Origin: a virus
Length of the DNA: 45,967 bases
Virus record (IMG/VR): IMGVR_UViG_3300044912_000023
Span: 1-45,967 of that record
Direction: 5' to 3' (one strand)
In this document: positions 13,801 to 21,600 of the stretch, piece after piece
Layout of the letters: the number at the start of each line of letters is the position of its first letter
Numbering within the stretch: the first letter of the stretch is position 1
Made by a program: the position numbers and the translations under genes
The notes under the pieces: generated by a model
Seen by the model: the letters and a program-made list of their open reading frames with translations, nothing else
Databases searched by the model: none
Told to the model about the DNA's origin: nothing

Positions 13801-14164
13801 TAGCTACTTTTAACAGCGTTGCATTTGGTCCACGTGGATTTTGAACTACATATTTTTCTGCAGTCCAATTTACCGTATGATTAACACCTGTTGCAAACGT
13901 TCTATCTGCATTAGGTGCTACGTAGTTAAAGTCACTAGATACTGCATGAAATACACGTGCGCCACCTACCATAGCTCTTCCATAAACTAGTGGGAGATCT
14001 TCTGACTTTCCTTCAATAACAACTTCAGCTCCTTTACGAGCTTCTAAAGCACTTGTGTCAAAGGCTGGTGGTGTTTGCATTAAGCTATAAATTGTCATTC
14101 CGACTGAGATAGCAACCATTGCTACCATAAGCCACATGCCAAGTGTTAGTGTTAAAAATACCAT
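4868..14164 (-). CDS. Giant tail hub / host-specificity protein, lambda J-like
   Basis: 3098 residues, far longer than lambda J (about 1130). A hydrophobic segment occupies residues 1-28. Residues 30 to about 680 carry J-type hub features: LPLVYGRAMVGG, an ICQGPIGG motif, a VKFHNE...SVSWP segment, and the ending YLEPGDFVKLNSP. Fibronectin-like modules follow at about 720-1130, then five repeats of about 120 residues (1142-1804) and about five of 170 residues (1950-2840). The protein should cap the tail tip as a trimer, with the repeats forming an extended arm. The start ATG overlaps the stop of the upstream gene (TAATG), which supports coupling. A 240-base GC-rich patch lies inside the first short repeat. 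J-like identity is by motif and position; the repeat functions are unknown. Confidence 0.82.
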   Translation of the reverse strand: MVFLTLTLGMWLMVAMVAISVGMTIYSLMQTPPAFDTSALEARKGAEVVIEGKSEDLPLVYGRAMVGGARVFHAVSSDFNYVAPNADRTFATGVNHTVNWTAEKYVVQNPRGPNATLLKVASTGTTEILTQLAKSINGRKNEFLYFQQAICQGPIGGVIDVVLESSRYLDDATLATFGAPDNLATGEKHKWSDPKKARTAVRIDVHYDLAMNVADSIIAANFPERSDATFNNMVYASATVRTDRDDPQFSQPPSLQFYIEGKKVRKVVNGVLNTNFEYSNNPAWCLLDYLLDGLSGASIPIEEINLPSFEAASLVCDYIVEPSVTTAGKIWQNTEGDRNIHTRALPLYECNMVIDTKKPIRDNITGMLTSMGDARLVWSQGQYKLSLQYTHTSNDDLFIVAELGEDDLVLDQEVEINLPSASDRLNYCTVKFHNELSNFKEDSVSWPPKFPGKVYKGVGGKKYPIADYSYTEDNDDGTFNKGANLLNSVGVWGSTLNTTYLSYHIILTYEDVMDPITNLLGPVKLEYTGDNQIRIKVSDKTTSNLYLDQQHKDWKSVKTSTITLPILPGETQVFHIEIWGTNTKGDKAVAARMTNGPKILWTTRESAYSDVLEIDNTSTTYSVFLEEDGGTKLEMETSVEAMTDPYHAAAKAEEYVRMSRSSFVIKFKYVVRENYLEPGDFVKLNSPTLNLAGEIFRINSVKIVEGNNCEVTAQRFDHLQLAWSQKDDQFMVPPNIYSNLFNPPRNLKYIPTGSSRLITSGTLTWDAPSDSVDLAYYIVSVHEADGPVRTNNAPIFRELGRVAENYYVLPKLEAFSAIFSVMAVSTSGRRSTTIYTGDKAQIIDVYDSYLFDGLTVSRSNLIVNWTACNVYESGVLLKALPAGTATWTEGLLFIYFDFVNDKIIKATTDYAEVYNGVILATFDGVDLNLSVSELDAPAVLTIEGRTDTVFDSKDAKIVWQANSSNRSASTFLKHYLVQVLTTADVLKKAYVITPDKDDAGSLLVTDTMNLELFGTLTRSFKVRVYTVDSAGLLSATPKVSTITNAAPLVTTLELTPTVKAVFVKAAIMSEDDIVKYEFKQYATETATTAENTVTTVSNSCTFPTADDLDRWYTVTGYDYYGIGVESARMKEKSLSQPQSTGYAFLRYASDTPPVAPTGGTYLLPTPTAGTATDPLGTLAWEDGIPDGTARLWQTTRIFTADEQPPHQTAWQTPQLVANTATTKYQYSSVNPPTTSYADWADAPGLTTLYMRVGISKDGADGPWEWGAAYKVKGEAPQTSFLSTVFTRSTGNTIPPLPTGGTFPRGIPSAPWSDGIPAGTGKIYTSNRLFTSDGQSPQDSTWNTVTLMVTNDKTKFQLNNSDPVDSNAWYDSDDASKDPTLAIYMRINYSEDGGTTWSYGAPSKIKGEKGVPGYTSFVSTVFTRTKGIPLPTPPLPSGGSFNSDGLPTDGVWTDGIPALPGVLWSSYRTFSNDPAEAATNWSTPVRILDDSNTDYQFSLTNSSDNSTWQDNEFEGAVYMRIGTSVDGVNFVYGTGIKIKGEKGNPGFISFKSTVFTRRAANNPVNTKPTGGSFEQPRPVETEWEDGIPSGEGIVWQSYTTFTNDVTAATPIWSDPEAVINDDKTKYYFNTTNATTGWSETPDINTVWMRIDTSIDGFLTTITGTPFKIKGEKGDDGYAVFKSTVFTRRAANNPPLEAPTGLTSGSLPVNTEWKDGIPPLPGILWESHASISTDPLITTTTWSFPKQILDDNNTKYYFNSANVATGWSQAPSTTTEWMRIDTSSDGFLTTVTGTPFKIKGEKGETGSGIDIRLTKELVYIPTTLADVSDYSNATTGIVVQNNNVDVVYSATAVTLVGALPNTYSVTFEKENLTGTPSLEVINGVVTSKDFGTITQGVARLIFVITIKDQYGNILGPFKKAQSLVKQFPDGVLDLLNTSKEQLSVNGTVLNPVTDITVTYSPDKNGDGRTDGFINWQYPLDAAISGFVVCYNNVRYAPGTTDYILSDYTCEDVLNNIKHQIVQIGTGSRVVRVPDMGTESHRVGFVFAFRILSKDTWDNYAFSKLKHKGEYYAVSSPTVLGTTIVEKSAPSRYTDVVNKDMEITLEDGTTIKVSEIFENGLRVNVINSNVALVAPTDGTVAFTYSNADAVSSSVNLQITFEASNVIAVTSGYAFCVISKDTADLVQFENLTVKQIMETKKTFTKFVDAANGILQPNGRFKYSVEAANVPGALNHAVYIFAFRYASGAKTSKATYTDGTTKIPYYVSPVLKAGTTKYSGNVIIKGDVIEDKTGTTTNLTDLYTVITDWNDGNNRTLTAITALPIIPTTPAPIVYDSSANSSGNVDYTLNFFYNGVVISPATGADDSIDGFCILEQTVLPNATGLPTADIAAPTVAKMIINPAARFIDAKDYVAIDNGTYKYEVKMPEAKAIPYRVVFIFAYRAISAGQAKLIQKGATLIELGTKEKKSYIVSTIVRTHPLATPSLFTGDLYIRAGLKDSYGNTIAINKLTETIADFDVTNNKSTAKIVPVTNLALSYNIIGCTSGNVNLVIDFYFTGSLTDIDGFIYYEATLPEQANISDLTHKTLFAKPDAKFIDVDSTVASAHFTVEIPESKTTLFRTVFVCAFREVYDSVYKAAGNLPTATRPDRLTYGKRFLIVGPIARSHVNGNLYQPQTQAIIKAGVNVGGTKVVTLSDAIGDWDLTNNGGLAGMTATVPAPTYPMDGTGMVLTGSTLETNVDILVKWEYVLAQILDPITNTLINPIDGFLIYLREDTNTSPDAMIDLNKLTVKHTFVTTDVDQREYTFSNMPMKTKKALNYYNIAVFAYHLISENTYTKGIKDSTIKSSLKRPAAFNTPMVISANTGYVFSANKSYVLKDTAGSLPHEFAIVGDYWLNTSGSTTAGIEHLSYGYFNSAGWSQLTEDEVIKKFNAARASKEGIIHTYSSPIEPPNKPGFYWKNTSADVQSGVASNGIVYWDIDRLLWQPKEAKIGGLIQATPAATIPYEGSVLLSTTVNLNGTRTLYRGRNGQWEPFVDLSSSEIFKTVKLMNANKVATKALVTDTGGYYTRVINSKGKLPAWSKTANDIFAKSLLAGNVLPTLIL
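5650..8310 (-). repeat. About five ~170-residue repeats in the distal part of the tail hub protein
   Basis: Copies share an Ile-Asp-Gly-Phe core followed about 90 residues later by a VFIFAYR-type strand (variants VFAFRILS, IFAFRYAS, IFAYRAIS, VCAFREVY, VFAYHLIS). They are strongly diverged, so the array is old. The fold is probably fibronectin/Ig-like. Boundaries are approximate. Confidence 0.65.
8755..10740 (-). repeat. Five tandem ~120-residue repeats in the tail hub protein
   Basis: Within the 3098-residue protein, five modules in a row share the order STVFTR, Pro-Thr-Gly-Gly, Trp-x-Asp-Gly-Ile-Pro, a Trp/Phe/Thr-rich middle, YMRI or WMRI, and a closing KIKGEKG. The last two are close to each other also at DNA level, while the first is divergent and GC-rich. 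Such arrays lengthen distal tail proteins and are hot spots for module exchange. Confidence 0.85.
10501..10740 (-). other. GC-rich island inside the tail hub gene
   Basis: Hand count gives about 137 G/C in 240 bases (57%), peaking at 65% in 10621-10680. The next block downstream in coordinates, 10861-10920, is 33%. The island coincides with the first of five protein repeats, suggesting that this module was acquired from, or recombined with, a GC-richer phage. Confidence 0.7.
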
Positions 14165-15000
14165 TAGATTCTACCCCACTTTAATACAAGAGCTTCTGAT
14201 CCTTCAAAGATTTGGTCACAAGAGGAATCTTTTGGAGTTAACTGACGTACATAATCTCTGCTTAGAAATAATGAATTCTTTGCGTCTAAGCTTCTCATTG
14301 GACTTGAACCAGTTACTTGTAATACAGCTTCGCCCATTTCTTGTGTCTTAATCGAGTATGCCGTACTATCTACACGTCCTTTATACACTAAAAGAGTATC
14401 AGAAAATTTGAAAAAAGGCAGACAAGTGTCAACATTTAAAAAGCCTAGTCTAACTTCAATAGGATAACCAATTAAATTATTAAACACAGTTTCCATTGAT
14501 TCTAGCCGTGGATCATTTAGTAAAATTCTAAATTGTTCTCTATCTACGTTAGTAGTAGCTTGTGGTGCATCCACACTTGCAATTGTATCATCTGAAATGT
14601 AGCTATGCCCTGGCACAGGAAGATCTGCAGAATCTAGTAGATCTATATCCATAAACAAACTTGTACTATGTATTACATTGTATTCAAATGTAACTTTTGT
14701 ATTTACAAGCTTTGCACTTGTTAAGGCTGGTGTGATAGTTACAGTAGTTGCAACAGTATCAGAAAGATCTCCGCCTGTAACAACTGAATAACTACTTGTA
14801 TCGCCTGCAAATTTAACAATTGCGCCAGCTCTTATTACTTTATTTTGTGTTGGAACTGCAGGGAGTAAACTTATTGTAGTGGCACCTACTGCAGCAGCAG
14901 CTATCGTGCAATCTGTTTCTTGTAGAATACGAAGCATATAAAAAGCTTCAATAGTATCTTGTTGTAGTGCCCACTTTACATTTGGGGTAAAAGTTATCAT
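14164..15000 (-). CDS. Distal tail / tail-tip protein
   Basis: 278 residues. It lies between the tape measure and the J-like hub, where siphophages encode the proteins that link tube to hub (lambda L and similar). The N-terminal segment, residues 1-25, reads as a beta-rich tail-tip protein without a signal peptide or membrane segment. The gene overlaps both neighbours by one to four bases (ATGA with the upstream gene, TAATG with the hub gene), so the three are probably made in step. No catalytic motif is visible. The call rests mainly on position and size; I do not recognise a specific family. Confidence 0.55.
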   Translation of the reverse strand: MITFTPNVKWALQQDTIEAFYMLRILQETDCTIAAAAVGATTISLLPAVPTQNKVIRAGAIVKFAGDTSSYSVVTGGDLSDTVATTVTITPALTSAKLVNTKVTFEYNVIHSTSLFMDIDLLDSADLPVPGHSYISDDTIASVDAPQATTNVDREQFRILLNDPRLESMETVFNNLIGYPIEVRLGFLNVDTCLPFFKFSDTLLVYKGRVDSTAYSIKTQEMGEAVLQVTGSSPMRSLDAKNSLFLSRDYVRQLTPKDSSCDQIFEGSEALVLKWGRI

Positions 15001-15629
15001 AACGCCTCTATTAATTTAATAACGCCATTATCCATTAGTAAACCGTCTTCATATACCATCCCGGTTACTACTTCTGTATCATATCGTACAGACATTCTAA
15101 CATCATCACTATATGTGATTAATGTACCTGCTGGAACTGCTTGTCTTAGCTGTGGGAATATTTTAAGTGTTGTCACCTGTGTTTCTGACATAGTGCAATT
15201 CTCGATAACCATATAGATCTTAGAATGATTTGCAAACTTAATGAATGTCCCGCTAGGTATTAGCTTACCTGCATTTATAGCTGTCATAGCAATAGCAAGC
15301 TGAGTTAAGCCGGCTACTCTATTAACTGTATCTGTTTGAACAAGTCCCTTAGCAGTTGTTTTTGTAAAAACAGCATAATTTTGAGGGACTATAATTTGAT
15401 GTACTGTGTCGAAACCCTTTGTTATAAAGTTTACCATCAAATCGTTAGCTGATTCCTTGAGAGGAGATAGACGAGTCTCTATCTCCCATCTCTGAGAAGA
15501 TCTACGTTGGATCGCACGCTTTAACGAAAGGGTATCCGAGACAAATACTGGCTGATTGCTCTTTACAGTCAATGGGACTACAAAGGATGCAATTATATTG
15601 CCTGAATCATCTAGGATACCGTGTATCAT
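14997..15629 (-). CDS. Distal tail protein (tape measure-proximal)
   Basis: 210 residues, starting in a TAATG overlap with the tape measure stop. Near residues 35-56 it has a charged LKRAIQRRSSQRWEIETRL segment of the kind seen in phage distal tail and baseplate-hub adaptor proteins that sit immediately after the tape measure. The rest is beta-rich with Val/Thr strands. It likely forms the ring between the last tube ring and the J-like hub. Function is inferred from order and this one segment; alternatives such as a lambda M-like protein cannot be excluded. Confidence 0.55.
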   Translation of the reverse strand: MIHGILDDSGNIIASFVVPLTVKSNQPVFVSDTLSLKRAIQRRSSQRWEIETRLSPLKESANDLMVNFITKGFDTVHQIIVPQNYAVFTKTTAKGLVQTDTVNRVAGLTQLAIAMTAINAGKLIPSGTFIKFANHSKIYMVIENCTMSETQVTTLKIFPQLRQAVPAGTLITYSDDVRMSVRYDTEVVTGMVYEDGLLMDNGVIKLIEAL

Positions 15630-18600
15630 TATCGTTTAATTCCTGCTTCTTTATTTTGTAAATTAACACCGCTCGCAATTGTAGGCATCATCTTAAAGAT
15701 TTCTGACTTAGTTTGACGAGAGATATCACCTGTTATATTAAGGTTAACTACCTGTTGAGTACTCTTTGTTGACTTATCTACCGATATTGGTTTAAAGCCT
15801 TTTGAAGTCGGTGTTGTCATAATGCCACTTGAAACGCCAGCTAAACCACCTTCTGCAAAGTGTTGACGGCCACTATTTAAGCTATGGAGAAGACCAAGGT
15901 TTGCCTTAGTAGCTGCGGCATTAACAACAAATTCGCCATTAGATATCATTGCAGGAATAGAGTCCGAAGTACCAGAGCCTGGTCCAACAATCTTTCCACC
16001 AGTAGCTGCTTTAGTACCGCCAAATAAACTCATAATACCGCCACCACCTGCACCGCCACCAAACAGCTTCATTAAGGGGCCAAGTAACTGCGAAATCATG
16101 CCCATAATACCACCTGCACCACCTCCGCCACCGCCTTTAATCATACCACCAATACCACCAACTAGTCCTGGAATCATTGTTAGCAAACCGCCTAGGGCAC
16201 GATGTTGAACCTTTTTACCAGCGTTGATAGAGTGTAATAACCCTAGATTACCCTTAGTAGCTGCTGCGTTTACGACAAACTCACCGTTAGACAAGTTAGC
16301 TGGAATAGAGTCAGAAGTACCAGAACCTGGGCCAACAATATGTCCACCAGTAGCAGCCCCAAGACCAAACAGACTGCCAAGACTTCCAAACATCTTACCA
16401 AAATCTAATTTTGAAAAGAAGTCAAAAATACCATCAAACATTCCACCGCCACCACCAACCATACCACCTGAAGCCGATAGATCACCCATACCTACACTAG
16501 ATATTGGTGTTAATCCAGGCGTAGCGCCATAACCGCTTGTATCGGCAATACCCTGAGTGGTTGCACCCTCCATACCTGTCTGTCTAGAGAAATTTGTCAT
16601 ACCCTCTGGAATGCCGTTTAAGCCGATTGTACTGCCATTAAGACCGCCAAAACCACCAGCACCGCCACCCATACTGCCAGTGGCTGCAAAGTTTTCTAAG
16701 GCTGTTGCGGCTGTTTCTAAGTGTTGAGATGCGGCTAACAAAGACTCAGCGGCTTGTTCAGCTTGCTGACTAGATAGCATGCCTGCAACACCACTAGCAA
16801 TAGAACCTAATGAACTTAGGGCTGTTCCTGTTTTACCGCCAATAGCTCTTCCTGCAAGGCTTGTACCCATTGAGACAATACCGCCTAGTGAACGTTTGAT
16901 TACTTCACCACGATTAATACGCTCCAACATTTCTCTGTTTTCTTTGGTAGCCTTTGCATTAACTACAAACTCACCATCAGATAGCATTGCAGGTATAGAA
17001 TCAGAAGTAGTTGTACCACCGCCTGAGACTGGTCCGCCATTAGCAAACTTAAGCTTAAGACTATCTAAGGGGCTTGTAGCACTTTCAGGCTTACCTGAAC
17101 TAGTCCCAACGCCCTGCCCAGCACCCGTAAAGAATGACATAATTCCTGTAAAACCATCGCCTATTAAACTAAAGAACCATTTAATAGGTTTCATAATTAT
17201 ATCCCACAGGCCTGTAGTGTCAGGGGTACTCTTAGCTAAAGAATCTGATAGACCAGCTGACCAGCCGTTCTTGTTACTGCTACTCTTATTATTAAATAAG
17301 CCTGTAACATCAGCATCAAAAGAATCCATTTTACCAAACAACCCTGTACGTGGATCTAATGTCTCCATAGGATTGCCGGAAGGTGTTAATGCACTACCAG
17401 CTTTAGTTGTAAAATTAGCACCAAGATCTTTTAAACCACTACTCCAGTCACCGCCTTTAGTTGCCATATAGCCCAACCCCGCAACGCCTGCGGCACCGCC
17501 AACCCACGGCAAGGCACTCATCAAGGCACCACCGATTCCGCTTCCTGTGGCTGCGTTAGCGGCACCAGAAATGGCACTCCCGCCTGCAAATCTGTCCACC
17601 GCGTCAGAGAATTTTGTAGCTGCCGCCATTTGAATCTCTTCAGGCGTAGCGTTATCAAGATCAGAAGTCAAATTGCTAAACCAATTACTAACGCCAGATG
17701 TAAATCCTTCCCAACTTCCTTTGCCAGATAGCAGGCTTTGAACACCGCCACCCAATGCGCGGAAACCAGAAGAAAGTCCTGTACCTGTTTTACTTAACAT
17801 TTTACTAAGCACTCCGCCTTTGCCAAGGCCAATACTATCTGTTACAGCATTTGTAAAGATATCTACAGTTTGATCTTTAATCCCTGTAATAAGTTTGTCA
17901 GCAAAAGTTTTAAATATAGATTTACCCTTATCACTTTCTCTGTTTAAAAGACCTTTAAATGCGTCCTTAAACGTAGAGGTTAATGACTCTGCAAATGTCT
18001 TACCTGCCTCTCTAGCAGCATTAGCAGCTTCTAAAGTTTTATCTTTAAGGTAACCCTCTGCATCCGCCAAATCAGCTAACTGTTTGCTTGTTTCCTGGGT
18101 TGACTTTCCAGCAATACTGTCTTTTGCCAACTTATCTTCTAAGTACAATTTCTGAATAGCCATAGATTTGGCAGTAGCTTTATCTGCTTCACTCATCATG
18201 CCAGTTACTTCAGTACCAATAGAACTAAATTTATTTAAGAATCCAGTAATATTATCTTTGTTAGCTGCCGTATATGCGCCAGCTTTTTCTAATTTAAGCT
18301 CAGCAATATTAGCATTTACACCTTCAACAAAAGAATTAATTTGATCATCAAGATTCTTTAGCGCTTGCGTTGCTGCTGAAGCATCATAACCTTTAGTACC
18401 AAGACCTTCTGTAAGTTGTTGCTGTACATTAGCTCTTGCTTGCGTCATTTTGTCTAATGCAGCAAACTGAGAACCAGATAATGTTTCTAATGTTTTAGGG
18501 TCAACACCTAAGGCATCTCCATACTTACCAGCCAAAGGCTTATTGCTAGTATTAAACTTTTCTAACAATGTACGCGCTTCTTTGGGAAGAGCATTCTTTA

Positions 18601-21600
18601 GGATTTCTAACTCATTAGCAGCAGGGCGTATATCTACTTGTTGTCCTAACATTTTAACATCTTTGTTAGGCAAATCTGCCAGCTTTAGTTCAGGTAAATT
18701 AGTATTAACACTTACTTGATCTGCAATCTTTTCAGCTTTATATTGATAATCATAAGGCTCATTATACGATAAGCTATTTGAAATGTTTTCACGGACTTTA
18801 TCTAAAGTATTGCCAATCCCATCAGAAGCAAAGTTACCAAACATTCTATTAAAAGAATCTAAGCGATCAACCATTTTAATGGCTTCGTCTTGAACAGTAA
18901 GGTTTATACCACCTACAATAATATCAGGACTAGTTCCGCCATCTAATGTGTTTGGTTTGAAAGGCTTGCCCAGAGTAATTTTACCCTGTATTCTTGTTAC
19001 ATCTTCATAAGAAGAACCAGATGGTGGTGGTTCTATTAGATTTTCGTAGCCTCCGAATGGTATGAAATTTTGAAGGTTTTTGTTAAAAGAACCAATAGGA
19101 CTTCTGCGTACTGCTTTGTCTAATACTGGTTTTAATATATCATAATTCTCAAAAGGTCCAGAGGCTTGTTTTGGCGGAGCAACATTACCTGCAAACGTAT
19201 CATACGCAGTCATTACCTTAGAAACATATGGAACAGTTTCCTTAGGCTTAGGCAAGTAGTCTAAGAAAGTACCACCACTAGCTTTAGCTTTTGCATTAGC
19301 CTTCTGTACACTACCTTCTCCAGCATTGTAAGCTGCCGCTACTTCTGGGAAAGTTGGGAACAACTTCATTAAACGCTTAAGATATCTAGTACCTCCAGAA
19401 ATAGATTCCTCTGGATCAGTACGATCAGAAACACCATAGTATTCCGCCGTTGTAGGCATAAGTTGCATGATACCTACTGCACCCTGACTGCTTACAGCTT
19501 TTGTACTAAAATTATTAGTTTCGCTTGCAGCAATTGCTTTAACAAGTTCAAAAGGTACTTTATTTATTTCAGCGTACTTTCTAAACAATTCATCGTATCT
19601 GTCACTAGTATTGCCAAAATCTTTTGTAGGTTTTGTTGTAACATCAACAGACTTGTTTGGTGGTACTTCAGTAGGCTTGCCGCCATTGGCAACTGTATTG
19701 GCATTTAATGCAGCTGTGTTAAACTTCAACGCATCTTGCACGCCATCTAATGCTACTGTGTTAAGCTGTACATCAGTAAATCCAACAGACTCTAATAGGG
19801 ATTTTCCTACTTTAGCAAATTCTTCAATGGTCTTTTCAGGGCCAAGCTCTTTTAGTCTATTCAAGACATTTGCTTGATCTTCATTCAAAGGGCCACTTTG
19901 TAACTCAGTTAGAATATTTAAGTTGTAAGCTCTATCAGTAAGTGATTTTCTTGCGCCTGGATCCATCTTTCCAAGTTCAGTAGCATCTATCTTAAGATCT
20001 GGAAATGCTTTATTAACTTGTTCTAATGCTTTACCAATACCACCGTGAATAGCTGCTTCAGCCTTATCAGCAAGCATTGCAAAGAATGATAGCAATGGTT
20101 GATAGCTAGATAATGCTTGGATATTTTTGCCAATACGAATTGCAACGCTATCTAGTACATCACCGCTATTAGTAATAGCTTCTGAGAGTTGTTGTTTCAA
20201 AAGTTTAGCAGTATTAGCAAGACCATTTGCAACACCTACAGATAGCTGTTCAGAAAGATTCAATCCATTTGAATTACCACTTAACTCATTTAAAATATCT
20301 AATGTATTTTGCTTAGCAGTCATTTGTACACGTTCTGTTAAACGTGCTAACGCCTGTAAACTATTTAGGTACTTATCAACAGCTGCTTGATCATTAAGTT
20401 CAATAGAATCTGACTTCAAAATATTAATGTATTTTGCAAGACCAGAGAATTCTTTTAAGAGACTTTTACCTCTTGTACTTAATTTATTAAGATCAATACC
20501 AAGAGCTTCTGCTACAGTACTAAACCCTGACTTATCGAGAGTTGCTGTAAATTTCAACAATTCAGTAGTACTTTCGTAGCCAGCTGCCTTACGTATCAAG
20601 CGTTGCTGTTCTTGCGGAGTTGTAGCCATAGATAGCTGAGAAGTTACAGAGGCTTTACCTCGGCTTAAAGCTAACGCAGCACTCATTTGATCTAATGTTA
20701 TTCTAGATCTTTGTGCGGCAGTTAAACCTAAATCAGATACAGCTGACATCATACTTTCGCCAGTTGTATTCTTCAAAACAGCTGCAAGATCATCTGCCCT
20801 TAACTTAAGATCTTTCAAAGCTTTTTGTTTAGCAATTAAATCTTCTTGTGGTAAGAACTGTGACTCAGGATCATCCAAATCTTTCTTAATACGTGCTATT
20901 TGATTACCAATACTCTTCAACTCTAAGAAAGTGTCTTGAGGTAGCAAATCAACACTTAATCCGCTAAAAGCAGCTTCAAGAGTCGCACTTACAGACATTG
21001 CAATCGGTGTTAATGCTCTATCTACGCTATTTAGCAATTTATCAATATCAACAACTAAGTCTAACTGGTGGTCAGCAACTGCATACTCTCTTAATATATT
21101 TAATTGCTCTTTATTAAGTAATAAGTTATTAGTTTGCTCTACACCAATCTCTCTGTAACTGCCTAAGACTTTTGAAGCATCTGCTGCATATAGGTTTGTC
21201 AACTTAGCACTAAGAGCTTCTGGTGTTTTAAGCATGTTTTCAAAAGCATTTTGCTTAGTCTCAAACCTAAAACCAGGAAGATTCTTTTGCTCTTGTTTTC
21301 TACGAACCAATTCAGCTGCGTATCTCTCTTGTAATATCTCATTACGCGCCTTAGCTGCACTTCTTTCCGCCAATGGCAATAAGTCAATATTTTCTAAAGA
21401 AGGCTTTTGTAATTTATTAAGCGACTGGTCTTCTACAAACTGAATCTTACGAATACGTTCTCTTAGGGTGTCTGTAAGATCTTCAGACAAGTACTTAAGC
21501 TCTTCTGTCAAACCTAGATTGATATCGTTGCCTAATTTTGTAACAGCCATTTGGCTTGATAAGTACTTATCAGCTTCTAATGTTTGCAAATAAGTTCTTT

